Shown piece after piece: positions 28,934 through 40,920 of a stretch of 64,000 nt of DNA. Source of the stretch: Notoacmeibacter marinus (GTDB lineage Bacteria > Pseudomonadota > Alphaproteobacteria > Rhizobiales > Rhizobiaceae); NCBI RefSeq assembly GCF_002238045.1, contig NZ_NBYO01000002.1:434001-498000 (forward strand), written 5' to 3'. The position numbers and the translations under genes were made by a program. The notes beneath the pieces are model-generated. The model ran no database searches. It was not told where the DNA came from and saw only the letters and a list, made by a program, of their open reading frames with translations. Position 1 is the stretch's first letter. Every line of letters begins with the position of its first letter.

Positions 28934-29646
28934 ACCCGGTCGAGACGATCTGGGTCTATCTGGCCGCGAGCCCCCTGCTGCACCTGACGATCACTCTTGC
29001 GGCCTATGCTGTCGCGGAGGCGGCATACGAGCGAAGCGGCCGGGTATCGCTTCTCAACCCTGTTCTGCTGACGATACTGGTTCTAGGCGGCCTGCTTTTG
29101 CTGACAGGTACTTCATACGAAACTTACTTCGAAGGCGCGCAGTTCGTTCATTTTTTGCTCGGACCAGCGACAGTGGCGCTGGCGATCCCGCTCTACCGGC
29201 AGTTCAACCGTGTCAAACAAGCGGCGTTTCCGCTTCTGGCCGCGATTCTCAGCGGTGCGATAACCGCAGCCGTCAGCGCGATTGGCGTTACCGCTTTGTT
29301 GGGTGCTGGAAGAGATATCGTGGCGACGGCCGCTCCAAAATCCGTGACGACGCCAATTGCCATGGCCGTTGCGGAACGGATCGGAGGCTTGCCGTCGTTG
29401 ACGGCGGTTCTGGTGATCCTGACCGGCATTATAGGTGCTGCGCTGGGACCAGCGCTTCTCGACCTCATTCGCATCAGAAGCGATACGGCACGCGGGGTCG
29501 CGCTCGGAACGGCGGCAGGCGGCATCGGAACGGCCCGTGCATTGGAAGACAACGATATTCAGGGGGCGTTTTCGGGATTGGCGATGGGACTCAACGCGCT
29601 GGCAACCGCGATCCTGGTGCCGATTATCTGGCTTCTGATCGGTTGA
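28930..29646 (+). CDS. LrgB-family membrane protein
   Basis: 238 residues, almost entirely hydrophobic, with about seven helices. The signature regions are FLLGPATVALAIPLYRQF and PKSVTTPIAMAVAERIGGLPSL, then GTAAGGIGTARALED, as in LrgB/CidB/YohK. It acts with the preceding LrgA-type protein. It is coupled by a 4-base overlap and is the last gene of this pair. The physiological cue is unknown here because no LytSR-type regulator is adjacent. Confidence 0.92.
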   Translation: MNPVETIWVYLAASPLLHLTITLAAYAVAEAAYERSGRVSLLNPVLLTILVLGGLLLLTGTSYETYFEGAQFVHFLLGPATVALAIPLYRQFNRVKQAAFPLLAAILSGAITAAVSAIGVTALLGAGRDIVATAAPKSVTTPIAMAVAERIGGLPSLTAVLVILTGIIGAALGPALLDLIRIRSDTARGVALGTAAGGIGTARALEDNDIQGAFSGLAMGLNALATAILVPIIWLLIG

Positions 29647-29723
29647 TCAGCGTTCAAGCTGCGCTAGATACCGTCAGCTTGGCAGGTCGAGAAGCGCTCC
29701 CCCTTACCGGCTTCCGAAATGCT

Positions 29724-30227
29724 CTAGCGCAACATGGTTTTGACGATACCGGACGCCTGGCCGAAATCCATCTGTCCGGGAAATTTCTGCTTAAGCGCAT
29801 TCATGCAACGCCCAACATCGCGCAGACCGCCAGCATCCACTTCTTCGATCACCTGAGCGCAGGCGCGCCGCGTGTCGTTCTCGTCAAGCTGGCGCGGCAG
29901 AAGATCGCGGACGATCTGAATTTCCTCGCGTTCTTCCTCCGCCTCGGATAGCCGCCCGCTGGCCTCGTATTCGGCAGCGGATGCTTCACGCTGATGAATC
30001 ATTTTCAAAAGCATATCGCCGATCTCCGCGTCCGAGATCGGGTCCTTGCCTTCGGCCCGGTTTGCCACATCGCGATCATTGATCGCGGTCTGGATGAGCC
30101 GCAACATACAGGCGCGGCTTCGCCTCTCCTTCTGCACGGCTTCATTCAATGCCGCGCCGATCTGATCCCGCATGGATATGATGTGCCCCGTTGAACCTCG
30201 GCGTGTTTTAGACTCAGTCTGCGTCAT
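29724..30227 (-). CDS. GatB/YqeY domain-containing protein
   Basis: 167 residues from the ATG at 30227, which has AGGA spaced 7 bases upstream. A shorter start at 30173 (MRDQIGAALNEAVQ) would match the usual length of about 150 but has only a weak ribosome site. The YqeY body is MLRLIQTAINDRDVANR, then ISDAEIGDMLLKMIHQREASAAEYEASGR and a C-terminal helical region resembling the tail of GatB. The family may bind tRNA or act as an amidotransferase accessory; a reaction is not established. carA is divergent upstream, the usual neighbour in rhizobia. Confidence 0.9.
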   Translation of the reverse strand: MTQTESKTRRGSTGHIISMRDQIGAALNEAVQKERRSRACMLRLIQTAINDRDVANRAEGKDPISDAEIGDMLLKMIHQREASAAEYEASGRLSEAEEEREEIQIVRDLLPRQLDENDTRRACAQVIEEVDAGGLRDVGRCMNALKQKFPGQMDFGQASGIVKTMLR

Positions 30228-30523
30228 GGGCAAATCCTGTCCATTGTCCACAGCCATTGCTCCGCCATAATCGGACCATGTTGTCATTTTTCCTGCTCCA
30301 CACGCAAGCGGATCGATAACCTACCCATTCTAGAACGTTCAAAGTGGACGCAGGTTTCCCGGTGGTCTTCGAATTGAACATCGGATGCGGGCATTGAGCC
30401 GATTTACGGTCGCAAGAGCCGCTCTGATCTTGTTTCGGCCGCCTATATATGGTTACGCACTGCCGCGAATGCACGTTAGACGCCGGTCACGTGCGCCATT
30501 GCCAAACATCAAGGGAGAGTGTC

Positions 30524-31711
30524 ATGTCCACGGCCTGGAAAGCATCGAAGCCGACGGCAGTTATGGTTCTGGCGGATGGCACGGTGATCGAAGGCCGAGG
30601 ATGCGGTGCGACAGGTGCCGTTGAAGGTGAAGTCTGCTTCAATACCGCGCTGACCGGTTATGAGGAGATCCTGACAGACCCCTCTTACGCCGGCCAGATC
30701 GTTACCTTCACCTTTCCCCATATCGGCAATGTCGGGGCCAACAGCGAAGATATCGAAGATCTCGATCCTGAAAAACCGCAACGGGCCGTCGGCGCCATCA
30801 TGCGCGCCGACATCACCGATCCGTCCAACTACCGCTCGAGCGATCACTTCGACGACTGGCTGAAGGAACGCGGCATCATTGGCCTCTCCGGCATCGACAC
30901 GCGCGCGCTGACAGCGATGATCCGCGAACATGGCATGCCGAACGCCGTTATCGCGCACGACCCGGAGGGCCGGTTCGATCTCGATGCGCTCAGGAAGCGC
31001 GCCGCGAATTGGTCCGGCATCGTCGGTGCCGATATGGCGAAGGACGCCACCACGGCCGAACGCCGCGAATGGTCCGAACGGCCATGGGTTTGGGATGAGG
31101 GATATGGCGGTGCCGGTGAAAATGCCGAACTGCATATCGTCGCGGTCGATTTCGGCGTCAAGCGCAACATCCTGCGGCTACTGGCCGGTCTCGGCGCCAA
31201 GGTAACGGTGGTGCCGGCCAGTAGCAGCGCCGACGATATTCTGGCGCTCAAGCCCGATGGCATCTTTCTGTCTAACGGACCGGGCGACCCGTCCGCGACC
31301 GGCAATTATTCCGTACCGGTGATCCGCGCACTGATCGATAGTGGCCTTCCGATTTTCGGTATCTGCCTGGGCCATCAGATGCTGGCCCTGGCGGTCGGCG
31401 CCAAGACGGTGAAAATGCACCAGGGCCACCATGGCGCGAACCATCCGGTCAAGGACCATACGACCGGCAAGGTCGAGATCGTTTCGATGAATCACGGTTT
31501 CGCCGTCGATACCGACTCATTGCCGGACGATGTCGAAGCGACCCATGTCTCGCTTTTCGACGGCACCAATTGCGGCCTGGCGCTCAAGGGCAAGCCCGTC
31601 TTCTCGGTCCAGCATCACCCCGAAGCCTCGCCCGGTCCGCAGGACAGCTATTACCTGTTCCAGCGCTTCGCCGACAGAATTCGCGAACACAAGGCGGGTG
31701 TCGCCGCCTGA
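30524..31711 (+). CDS. carA: carbamoyl-phosphate synthase small subunit
   Basis: 395 residues. It supplies ammonia from glutamine to CarB for carbamoyl phosphate, which feeds pyrimidine and arginine synthesis. The N-terminal CPSase domain starts at [15 protein letters not shown]. The class I glutaminase domain has the nucleophile loop [12 protein letters not shown] and the catalytic pair [14 protein letters not shown] 30524 has AAGGGAGAG upstream; 25 codons of open frame before it are not used. The 296 bases before it, shared with the divergent YqeY gene, must hold its promoter. carB is about 3 kb away with four genes between. Confidence 0.97.
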   Translation: MSTAWKASKPTAVMVLADGTVIEGRGCGATGAVEGEVCFNTALTGYEEILTDPSYAGQIVTFTFPHIGNVGANSEDIEDLDPEKPQRAVGAIMRADITDPSNYRSSDHFDDWLKERGIIGLSGIDTRALTAMIREHGMPNAVIAHDPEGRFDLDALRKRAANWSGIVGADMAKDATTAERREWSERPWVWDEGYGGAGENAELHIVAVDFGVKRNILRLLAGLGAKVTVVPASSSADDILALKPDGIFLSNGPGDPSATGNYSVPVIRALIDSGLPIFGICLGHQMLALAVGAKTVKMHQGHHGANHPVKDHTTGKVEIVSMNHGFAVDTDSLPDDVEATHVSLFDGTNCGLALKGKPVFSVQHHPEASPGPQDSYYLFQRFADRIREHKAGVAA

Positions 31712-31732
31712 GGCGGGCCACGCCGCAACCTC

Positions 31733-32266
31733 CTAGCGGCGGCGATGGGCTATCGCCGCCCGGCGCGAGCCGAACATCGGCTTGCCGCGCAGAGGCCGGC
31801 TGATCCGATGAAGCAGCGATAGCAGAAACGCGATCAGAAGCCCGCCCGCTCCTGCATAGACAAACCCGTCCGACGTGACGGGGACTGCCGGCCGGAAATC
31901 GCGCAATGCGCCCTCGGACAGGCGCGGATCGGGATCGCGGGCGACGATCAGCGGCCAAGCGAGCGATGGCTGCTCGGCAAAGGCGGCCGACTGCGTTTCC
32001 AGACGTTCGAGCCTTGTCAGCGTTTCGCGAATAGAGCCACCTCGCGCATTCAGAAACTGTTCGTCCGAGCGGTCGTAAGAGGCCAGTGCCTCATCCCGCG
32101 ACAGACCGTTTTCGCGGGCATCACGGTCGAAATCGGCGATTACGGCCCGCAATTCCTCTAGCGCACCGCCGAGACGCTGGCGGTATTGCTGGGCGTATTC
32201 GGGCGCCTGCGAAGCCGTAACGCCGGCGGCGAGAGCCGCCGCGAGCCAGAAACTGCGATAGAGCAT
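31733..32266 (-). CDS. DUF2937 family membrane protein
   Basis: 177 residues. An N-terminal hydrophobic stretch (FWLAAALAAGVTASQ) is followed by the DUF2937 motif APEYAQQYRQRLGGALEELRAVIADFDRDA, a helical middle and a C-terminal membrane segment (VYAGAGGLLIAFLLSLLHRI) with a basic tail. Function is unknown; the topology suggests a long periplasmic helix pair between two membrane anchors. The start at 32266 drops 11 unsupported upstream codons. It is convergent with carA. Confidence 0.82.
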   Translation of the reverse strand: MLYRSFWLAAALAAGVTASQAPEYAQQYRQRLGGALEELRAVIADFDRDARENGLSRDEALASYDRSDEQFLNARGGSIRETLTRLERLETQSAAFAEQPSLAWPLIVARDPDPRLSEGALRDFRPAVPVTSDGFVYAGAGGLLIAFLLSLLHRISRPLRGKPMFGSRRAAIAHRRR

Positions 32267-32382
32267 TGGTGCTTTCCCATGGCAAACCGCGCAGACCATA
32301 GCGGCTTGGCGGCAAGAGAAAAGCCTTTCTTTCCAGCCAGTGGGCTGCGATGAACCGGAACGGAATTTGAGGGAGGGAAGTC

Positions 32383-32868
32383 ATGACGGAGCCCGAATTG
32401 CTACCGAAAGCGGTGCGCAAGGTGGCAGAAGACGCGCAAGCCCGCGGCGTCGAGATCGCCATCGTAAAAACCGATAAATCGGCGCGTTCCGCACAGGAAG
32501 CCGCCGAGGCGGTCGGTGCGGATGTTGGGCAGATCGTCAAGACGCTGGTGTTTCAGGGCAAGCAGAGTGGCAAGGCACTTATTGTGATGATGGCCGGTGA
32601 TGGCCGCGTCGACGAGAAGGCTGTCGCACAGCTGATCGGCGAGAAAATCAGGCGGCCCGATGCGGATTTCGTTCGCGAGACGACAGGCTTCGCGATCGGC
32701 GGCGTCTCGCCCTTCGGCAGCAACCATCCGCTCCGATATCTGATGGACGAATCGCTCTTTCGGTTCGAGACGGTCTGGGCGGCTGCCGGAACACCCCACC
32801 ATGTCTTCCCGATCGCCCCGGACGTGCTCTGCAATGCCACCGGCGCTGAAAAGGCGGCCGTAAGCTGA
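32383..32868 (+). CDS. YbaK/ProX-type aminoacyl-tRNA deacylase
   Basis: 161 residues of the YbaK/EbsC fold, which removes wrongly attached amino acids from tRNA in trans. Visible elements are VGQIVKTLVFQGKQSGKALIVMMAG, with the conserved lysine, then IGEKIRRPDADFVRETTGFAIGGVSPFG, the GxxPFG loop typical of the family. ATG 32383 has GGAGGGAAG upstream. Which amino acid it edits cannot be decided by motif. It is convergent with the following GST gene. Confidence 0.88.
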   Translation: MTEPELLPKAVRKVAEDAQARGVEIAIVKTDKSARSAQEAAEAVGADVGQIVKTLVFQGKQSGKALIVMMAGDGRVDEKAVAQLIGEKIRRPDADFVRETTGFAIGGVSPFGSNHPLRYLMDESLFRFETVWAAAGTPHHVFPIAPDVLCNATGAEKAAVS

Positions 32869-32874
32869 AGACGA

Positions 32875-33549
32875 TCAGGCGCTGGATTGGGAAAAACGGT
32901 AAGCCCCGCCCCGTTCCAGCGCTCGCTGATAGGCCGGCCGCGAACGAATGGCCTCCATCCACTGCGAAATAGCACCGGTCTCGCCGTCATATTCGATACG
33001 ATCGATCCCGGCCTCGACGGGAAAACTCATCATGATGTCGGCAGCGGAAAAAGCCGATCCGGCGAAATAACCGTCGCGCTGCAACTCTGTTTCCCAAAAG
33101 GCGACATGATCTTTAACTTGCGGATCGATCAGTTTGTCAGTGGCGCCCTTGCAGATTGCTTTTGCCACTGGCTTGACCAGAAACGGCGTCCGTTCCGGCA
33201 GAACCGAAAAGATCAGCTTGAGCAGAAGAACAGGCATGGCCGACCCTTCGGCATAATGCAGCCAGTAGGTATAGCGGCGGAAGTTCTCTTCATCCGACGG
33301 CTTCAGAACGCCTTCGCCATCATACTTCCTCACCAGATATTCAGTGATGGCGCCGCTTTCGGCGACGATGACGCCATCGTCCTCGATAACTGGCGACTTA
33401 CCGAGCGGGTGAACCTCTTTGAGGCTGCGTGGCGCCAGCATGTCCGGCCGCCGCTCATATCTTTTCAACTCGTAAGCTAGGCCCAGCTCTTCCAGCAGCC
33501 AGAGCACGCGGTGCGCACGCGAATGTTCAAGATAGTGAACGGTGATCAT
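32875..33549 (-). CDS. glutathione S-transferase family protein
   Basis: 224 residues. The thioredoxin-like N-terminal domain starts ITVHYLEHSRAHRVLWLLEELGLAYEL and contains the cis-proline and glutathione-binding segment HPLGKSPVIEDDGVIVAESGAI. The all-helical C-terminal domain includes FSAADIMMSFPVEAG. Cytosolic GSTs of this type conjugate glutathione to electrophiles or reduce them; the substrate is unknown. It stands alone. Confidence 0.9.
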   Translation of the reverse strand: MITVHYLEHSRAHRVLWLLEELGLAYELKRYERRPDMLAPRSLKEVHPLGKSPVIEDDGVIVAESGAITEYLVRKYDGEGVLKPSDEENFRRYTYWLHYAEGSAMPVLLLKLIFSVLPERTPFLVKPVAKAICKGATDKLIDPQVKDHVAFWETELQRDGYFAGSAFSAADIMMSFPVEAGIDRIEYDGETGAISQWMEAIRSRPAYQRALERGGAYRFSQSSA

Positions 33550-33644
33550 GTTTGGTTATTCCGTATCCAGGGAAAGGTTCTGTGGCGAGCCATTAGCCAA
33601 TAGCCAACGGCCCGCTCACGACGCGGTCGAAGCGGCGGCATGCA

Positions 33645-34571
33645 TCAGACCGGATTGTTCAGCGTATTGCAGCTGTTCATCCGGCCGCTCTCGAACCCCT
33701 TGGCGAACCAGGTCCGACGTTGCTCGCTTGTGCCGTGGTTGAAGCTTTCCGGCACGACATAGCCTTGCGTCCGCTTCTGCAGCGTATCGTCGCCGATTTG
33801 CTCGGCTGCATTCAACGCTTCCTCTATGTCACCCTGTTCCAGAAGACCTTTCTGATCAGTGTAGTAGGCCCACACCCCGGCAAAACAATCCGCCATGAGT
33901 TCGATCCGCACACTCATCGCATTGGCGTCACGCTGGCTCATGCTTTGACGTGCTGCATTGAACTTCGGCAGCACACCGATAAGGTTCTGGACGTGGTGGC
34001 CAACCTCGTGAGCGATGACATAGGCCGCAGCAAAGTCGCCGGCCGCGTTGAACCGCTGCGAGAGCGTCTGGAAGAAGGTGGTATCGAGATAGATTTTCTG
34101 ATCCGCCGGACAATAGAAGGGACCGCTCGCCGAACTGGCAAAGCCGCAAGCAGCCTGCGTAGCGCCCGAAAACAGGACAAGGGTCGGTTCCTGGTAATCA
34201 TTGCCCTGCTGTTCAAAAATGCCGTTCCAGACATCTTCCGTTTCTGCCAGGACGACGGAAACGAACTGGCGCATTTCGTCGCTCGCGCCGTCATCGGCCG
34301 GGCGCGTTTGGCTCTGGGTTTGCGGAAAACCGGCCGAACCGCCGGAGCCGCCCGAAAGCATGTCGCCGACCGGCACCCCGCACATTTGAAGCACGAAGAA
34401 GACGACGACCAGGATGACGATCGTACCGATGGAAAGCCCGCCCCGCCCGCCGATGGGTATGCCACCGGGAATACGCATACGCCGACCACGCCCAATCCCG
34501 CCGCCAAATCCGCCGCCGCTGCCGCGGCGATCTTCGATATTGCTACTGCCTCGGCGGCCTCTCCAGCGCAT
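33645..34571 (-). CDS. neutral zinc metallopeptidase (YpfJ/KPN_02809 type)
   Basis: 308 residues. A Gly/Arg-rich N-terminus of about 45 residues precedes a membrane anchor (SIGTIVILVVVFFVLQMCGV). The catalytic domain carries the HExxH zinc motif in YVIAHEVGHHVQNLIGV, with FYCPADQKIYLDTTFF before it and ELMADCFAGVWAYY, the likely third ligand region, after it. It is probably a periplasmic membrane-tethered protease of unknown substrate. The gene is divergent from carB. Confidence 0.93.
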   Translation of the reverse strand: MRWRGRRGSSNIEDRRGSGGGFGGGIGRGRRMRIPGGIPIGGRGGLSIGTIVILVVVFFVLQMCGVPVGDMLSGGSGGSAGFPQTQSQTRPADDGASDEMRQFVSVVLAETEDVWNGIFEQQGNDYQEPTLVLFSGATQAACGFASSASGPFYCPADQKIYLDTTFFQTLSQRFNAAGDFAAAYVIAHEVGHHVQNLIGVLPKFNAARQSMSQRDANAMSVRIELMADCFAGVWAYYTDQKGLLEQGDIEEALNAAEQIGDDTLQKRTQGYVVPESFNHGTSEQRRTWFAKGFESGRMNSCNTLNNPV

Positions 34572-34838
34572 GATGCGTTCTCCGGTCTGATCGCGTCTGA
34601 TCGTCCTGAGAGGTTATAGGCGCATTGGGGCCGGCTTCTAGGAAATGTTCAGTGGCTTACTCTCCATCTATGATCATGCCACCGGAAAGCGCGTGCGGAT
34701 TCGGGACGGGAACCTGATTTCGGGGGTGTTCGAAACAGTTCTTTGTGCCTATAAGCCCCACTTAGCCTTCAACACGACCTCGCTGCCCGGACGGGACTTC
34801 CCGCCCGCGCTTTCGCGCGCAGACAAACGGAACCGATT

Positions 34839-37800
34839 ATGCCGAAACGTACAGATATTAAGTCCATTCTCGTGGTCGGCGCGGGACCCATCATCATCGG
34901 TCAGGCCTGCGAGTTCGACTACTCTGGAACTCAGGCCTGCAAGGCCCTGAAAGCCGAGGGTTACCGCGTCATTCTGGTCAACTCCAATCCAGCCACGATC
35001 ATGACCGATCCGGAGCTGGCCGACGCCACCTATATCGAGCCGATCACGCCTGAAGTCGTCAGCAAGATCGTCGCCAAGGAACGGCCGGACGCCATTTTGC
35101 CGACCATGGGCGGTCAGACCGCATTGAACACTGCGCTCTCGCTCAAGCGGATGGGCGTTCTGGAACGCTATGGGGTCGAGATGATCGGTGCTAACGCCGA
35201 AGCGATCGACAAGGCGGAGGACCGGAAGCTCTTCCGCGAGGCGATGGACCGGATCGGGCTGGAAACGCCGCGCTCCATGTTGGTCAATGCAACGGAAGTG
35301 AAGGACGCTGACCGCGAGAGCCACGAAAAGCGGCGTGCCGAACTGCGCCAGGCACTTTCAGGCGACGAGCTCGACGCGGCGCTGGACGAGCTGGAAGCGG
35401 AATGGAACCGTGGCGAGGGCGACCGCAAGCAACGCTACATGCGTCATGCCATGGCCCAGTCCGCGATCGCCTTGGAAAACATCGGTCTGCCGGCCATCAT
35501 CCGCCCATCCTTTACGCTGGGCGGCACCGGTGGCGGCATCGCCTACAATGAAGAAGAATTCAACAAGATCGTTCAGCAGGGCTTGGACGCTTCACCCACC
35601 ACCGAAGTGTTGATCGATGAGAGTGTTCTCGGTTGGAAAGAGTATGAGATGGAGGTTGTCCGCGACCGGGCGGACAATTGCATCATCATTTGCTCCATCG
35701 AGAATGTCGACCCGATGGGTGTGCATACGGGTGATTCAATTACGGTCGCGCCGGCGCTGACGCTGACCGACAAGGAATATCAGATCATGCGGAACGCCTC
35801 GATTGCGGTGCTCCGCGAGATCGGGGTCGAAACTGGCGGCTCGAACGTCCAGTTCGCCGTGAACCCGCAGACAGGCCGGCTCGTTGTCATCGAGATGAAC
35901 CCACGCGTTTCGCGTTCTTCGGCTCTGGCGTCCAAGGCCACCGGATTTCCGATCGCCAAGGTCGCCGCGCGATTGGCCGTCGGCTACACGCTCGACGAGC
36001 TGGAGAATGACATTACTGGCGGGGCGACGCCGGCAAGCTTCGAGCCGTCCATCGATTATGTCGTGACGAAGATCCCGCGCTTTGCTTTCGAAAAATTTCC
36101 TGGCGCCAGGCCGAACCTGACCACGGCGATGAAGAGCGTCGGCGAAGTCATGGCTATCGGCCGGAACTTCCAGGAATCGCTGCAGAAGGCGTTGCGTGGC
36201 CTCGAAACCGGCTTGACCGGTCTCGACGAGATCGAAATTCCCGGCATGGTTGGTGACGACGACGACAAGAATGCGTTGATTGCAGCTGTCCGCAAGGCTA
36301 CGCCCGATCGTTTGCGGCACGTCGCCCAGGCCATGCGTCACAATATGAGCCTCGAAGCCATCTACGAGGCATCGGGCATCGACCCCTGGTTCCTTCGGCA
36401 GATGAAGGCGATTGTCGATATGGAAGCGAAGATCCGCGACCACGGCCTGCCGGATGACGCCGACAACCTTCACATGTTGAAGGCGATGGGATTTTCCGAT
36501 GCTCGTTTGGCAAGTTTGACAGGGCAGGACGAGAACAACGTCAAGGCGCTGCGTGAACGGCTCAGCGTCCATCCGGTCTTCAAGCGCATCGATACCTGCG
36601 CGGCGGAGTTCGCCTCCCCCACCGCCTACATGTATTCGACTTATGAGCGGCCCTTCGCTGGTCAGCCGGCAAGCGAAGCCGAGGTTTCGGATCGCAAGAA
36701 GGTGGTCATTCTGGGCGGCGGGCCGAACCGGATCGGCCAAGGCATCGAATTCGACTATTGCTGCTGCCATGCAGCCTTTGCATTGGCGGATGCCGGCTAT
36801 GAGACGATCATGGTCAACTGCAATCCGGAAACGGTTTCGACCGATTACGACACGTCCGACCGGCTCTATTTCGAACCGCTCACGGCTGAAGACGTGCTTG
36901 AAGTTCTGCGTGCCGAACAGCAAGCCGGCACCCTTCACGGCGTCATCGTCCAGTTCGGCGGGCAGACGCCGCTGAAGTTGGCCGACGCGCTGGAGCGCAA
37001 CGGCATTCCCATTCTGGGCACGAGCCCGGATGCGATCGACCTTGCTGAAGATCGCGACCGGTTCCAAAAACTGCTCGTTAAACTCGATTTGACCCAGCCA
37101 AAGAACGGAATTGCCTATTCGGTCGAGCAGGCGCGCCTCGTCGCTGGCGATCTCGGCTATCCGCTCGTCGTCCGTCCGTCATATGTTCTGGGCGGCCGGG
37201 CCATGCAGATCATACGGGACGAAGGCGGGTTGCAGAGCTACTTGCTGGATACTGTTCCCGAACTGGTGCCCGAAGATATCAAGGCCCGCTACCCGAACGA
37301 CAAGACCGGCCAGATCAACACCCTACTCGGCAAAAACCCACTCCTGTTCGACACCTATCTCGCTGGCGCTATCGAAGTCGATGTCGACTGCCTGTGCGAC
37401 GGCGAAAATGTCTACGTATCCGGTATTCTGGAACATATCGAGGAAGCCGGCATTCACTCCGGCGATAGCGCCTGCTCGCTACCCGTTCACTCCCTTGGCG
37501 AAGACACCGTCGGCGAACTGGAAAAGCAGACAGCGGCGCTGGCTCGCGCTCTCAAGGTCGGCGGTCTGATGAATGTGCAATACGCCATCAAGAACGGCAC
37601 GGTCTTTATTCTGGAAGTGAACCCTCGCGCCTCACGAACCGTTCCCTTCGTCGCCAAGACGATCGGCCGTCCTATCGCCAAGATCGCCGCGCGCATCATG
37701 GCTGGCGAAACGTTGGACGAGGCGTTCGCCGATTATGGCGACAAACCGGATTTGAATGCGCTGGACCATATTGCGGTGAAGGAAGCGGTATTCCCTTTTG

Positions 37801-38327
37801 CTCGGTTCCCCGGCGTCGACACGCTGCTCGGTCCGGAAATGCGTTCTACCGGCGAGGTCATGGGCCTAGACCGCGACTACGCTCTGGCTTTCGCGAAGAG
37901 CCAACTCGGTGCTGGCGTGGAACTGCCGCGCAGCGGCACGGTGTTTGTTTCCGTGCGCGATGAAGACAAGGACCGGGTTCTGTCGGCCATCCGCCGGCTG
38001 AATGAGAGCGGCTTCGAGATCATAGCCACGACGGGCACAGCCCGTTTTCTAAACGCCAACGGCGTTGAGACGACCAAGATCAACAAGGTGCTGGAAGGCC
38101 GTCCGCATATCGAGGATGCGATCCGCAACCGGCAGGTTCAACTGGTTATCAACACCACGGATGGCGCCAAGGCCGTGAGCGATTCCAAATCGATGCGCCG
38201 CGCAGCCCTGCTGCAGAAGACACCCTATTACACGACACTGGCCGGAGCCGAAGCCGCTTCGCTCGCCATCGCTGCGTTGCGCGCCGGCAATCTAGAGGTT
38301 CGTCCGCTGCAGGATTACGTCAACTGA
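34839..38327 (+). CDS. carB: carbamoyl-phosphate synthase large subunit
   Basis: 1162 residues, longer than the roughly 1070 of E. coli because of an insertion near residues 145-200 that is usual in rhizobia ([18 protein letters not shown]). The two homologous synthetase halves each show the ATP-grasp start: [24 protein letters not shown] near 7 and [21 protein letters not shown] near 620. The last 150 residues form the MGS-type regulatory domain ([19 protein letters not shown]). It combines ammonia from CarA with bicarbonate and two ATP. It has its own upstream region of 267 bases with small GC-rich hairpins. Confidence 0.98.
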   Translation: MPKRTDIKSILVVGAGPIIIGQACEFDYSGTQACKALKAEGYRVILVNSNPATIMTDPELADATYIEPITPEVVSKIVAKERPDAILPTMGGQTALNTALSLKRMGVLERYGVEMIGANAEAIDKAEDRKLFREAMDRIGLETPRSMLVNATEVKDADRESHEKRRAELRQALSGDELDAALDELEAEWNRGEGDRKQRYMRHAMAQSAIALENIGLPAIIRPSFTLGGTGGGIAYNEEEFNKIVQQGLDASPTTEVLIDESVLGWKEYEMEVVRDRADNCIIICSIENVDPMGVHTGDSITVAPALTLTDKEYQIMRNASIAVLREIGVETGGSNVQFAVNPQTGRLVVIEMNPRVSRSSALASKATGFPIAKVAARLAVGYTLDELENDITGGATPASFEPSIDYVVTKIPRFAFEKFPGARPNLTTAMKSVGEVMAIGRNFQESLQKALRGLETGLTGLDEIEIPGMVGDDDDKNALIAAVRKATPDRLRHVAQAMRHNMSLEAIYEASGIDPWFLRQMKAIVDMEAKIRDHGLPDDADNLHMLKAMGFSDARLASLTGQDENNVKALRERLSVHPVFKRIDTCAAEFASPTAYMYSTYERPFAGQPASEAEVSDRKKVVILGGGPNRIGQGIEFDYCCCHAAFALADAGYETIMVNCNPETVSTDYDTSDRLYFEPLTAEDVLEVLRAEQQAGTLHGVIVQFGGQTPLKLADALERNGIPILGTSPDAIDLAEDRDRFQKLLVKLDLTQPKNGIAYSVEQARLVAGDLGYPLVVRPSYVLGGRAMQIIRDEGGLQSYLLDTVPELVPEDIKARYPNDKTGQINTLLGKNPLLFDTYLAGAIEVDVDCLCDGENVYVSGILEHIEEAGIHSGDSACSLPVHSLGEDTVGELEKQTAALARALKVGGLMNVQYAIKNGTVFILEVNPRASRTVPFVAKTIGRPIAKIAARIMAGETLDEAFADYGDKPDLNALDHIAVKEAVFPFARFPGVDTLLGPEMRSTGEVMGLDRDYALAFAKSQLGAGVELPRSGTVFVSVRDEDKDRVLSAIRRLNESGFEIIATTGTARFLNANGVETTKINKVLEGRPHIEDAIRNRQVQLVINTTDGAKAVSDSKSMRRAALLQKTPYYTTLAGAEAASLAIAALRAGNLEVRPLQDYVN

Positions 38328-38355
38328 CCTTCGGCATCCCGCCGGATCAGCAAAC

Positions 38356-38685
38356 TTAGCGAATGATCCAGGGCCTGAATCGATTCTGATGGTCAGGCAC
38401 TTGGCAGGTCAGCAGCCGGCAGGTTCCTTCGCGCCGGAAAACGGTCTCCGGCAAGGCTTCCTCACCCGGCTGGCAGAAGTAGCTGCTGGCAACGAACCGG
38501 TCGTACAGTATCCGGTCGGATTGGCGTGATGAGTAGCGAAGGATCGCCGCGCCGGTATCCGCCACGATGCGCCGTACCTCGCGGCAGCTTTCGCCATCGA
38601 TGTCGATGCGGGGGTCCGCGAAGGCGGATTGCGCGCCGGCCGTGATGGCCGCAGTTGAAAGCGCGACGATCGAAAGAGTTCTCAT
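38356..38685 (-). CDS. small secreted protein, unknown function
   Basis: 109 residues. A signal peptide (LSIVALSTAAITAGAQSAFA) is followed by a mature part of about 87 residues with four cysteines (ESCREVRRIV, SSYFCQPGEEALP, EGTCRLLTCQV) that could form two disulfides. No family is recognised by eye. It is read convergently to carB and has GGAATC-type weak ribosome-site sequence. A periplasmic location is inferred from the signal peptide. Confidence 0.75.
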   Translation of the reverse strand: MRTLSIVALSTAAITAGAQSAFADPRIDIDGESCREVRRIVADTGAAILRYSSRQSDRILYDRFVASSYFCQPGEEALPETVFRREGTCRLLTCQVPDHQNRFRPWIIR

Positions 38686-38815
38686 AAGGAATCACCTCAA
38701 CCTTGGACCGGCGCTATCGGCGATGCCGGCGCGTCGCCCGCTAGGATCATCCCTTCTTCACACGTTCTAGCATTCTAGCCCATTTGGGGCACGATCAAGT
38801 GCGGGCCAACAAATA

Positions 38816-39460
38816 TCAGCCTGAACCGGGCCCGTTCTGCGACCGTTCTGGCAGCCATTCCAGCGCAACGTGGCCCGGATCGGCTTCGACCCGGGCGAGC
38901 CACGTAATTACCGCCTGCATCTCGGAAAGATCGAACCCGCCCCGGCTCTCGGCAGTTGCCGTATAGGGATAGAGGCAAATGTCAGCCAGCGTGATGTCGT
39001 CACCCACGAGAAACGGTGTCGTTTCCAACTGCGCGTTCATTCGAGCCAAATTGCGCTGACCGGCGTCAAAGAGTGGATCGAGCACTTCGGTGCGGCGTTC
39101 CGCTTCACGATGGGCGTAATTAAGAATAGCCGCGCGAACAGCGACCGACGCTTCGTGCGAATTCTGTTCCCAGAACATCCATTCCAGCATTTTGGAGCGC
39201 AAAAACGGATCGGATGGCGTGAACTTCGTGCCATCACCGAAATGGAAGAGGATCGCGTTGCTTTCCGATAGGATGCGACCGTCGTCCCATTCCACCAGAG
39301 GAACGCGGCCATGGGGGTTTTTTCGCAAGAACTCCGGCCGAGTTGTGACACCGCTTCCATACTCGGCGGCAACATGCCGGTATTCAATGCCGAGCTTTCT
39401 AAAAAGCAGGCGGACCTTGTGAGAATTACCTGAACTCGGCATGGAATAGAGAGACAGCAC
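38816..39460 (-). CDS. glutathione S-transferase family protein
   Basis: 214 residues from a GTG start. The N-terminal domain begins LSLYSMPSSGNSHKVRLLFRKLGIEY, and the glutathione-binding segment is NPHGRVPLVEWDDGRILSESNAI. The C-terminal helical domain contains the GST motif FLVGDDITLADICLYPY. It differs clearly from the other GST gene at 32875, so the two are not a recent duplication. Substrate unknown. Confidence 0.9.
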   Translation of the reverse strand: MLSLYSMPSSGNSHKVRLLFRKLGIEYRHVAAEYGSGVTTRPEFLRKNPHGRVPLVEWDDGRILSESNAILFHFGDGTKFTPSDPFLRSKMLEWMFWEQNSHEASVAVRAAILNYAHREAERRTEVLDPLFDAGQRNLARMNAQLETTPFLVGDDITLADICLYPYTATAESRGGFDLSEMQAVITWLARVEADPGHVALEWLPERSQNGPGSG

Positions 39461-39651
39461 AGCCTAATCACCCCTTCTGGTCTATTGGCAATATTTCGAG
39501 CCGAGAAGCATTTGAGGTCAATGCCTTTGCTGTCACCCATACAGATTGCTCCCGAGCAATCGGCTTGCCCGCAATAGCCAGCGGGGCTATGGGAGCGGGG
39601 ACCTGCGTCTAACGGTCAGCTTACAAACCGACACCAGTTCACGGAGCCTGA

Positions 39652-40860
<1,209 letters not shown>

Positions 40861-40920
40861 AGCGCCCGGTTATTGGCGGCTAGGAAACTTGTCGCTATCC
40901 TCTCTTCACGGAGGGTAGCG

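Noticed and set aside
34645-34950. 101-codon frame overlapping the start of carB
   Set aside because: The start of carB at 34839 is certain and the overlapping part is its shadow.
35736-37067. 443-codon minus-strand frame
   Set aside because: Antisense of carB; long because of the high GC content and codon bias of carB.
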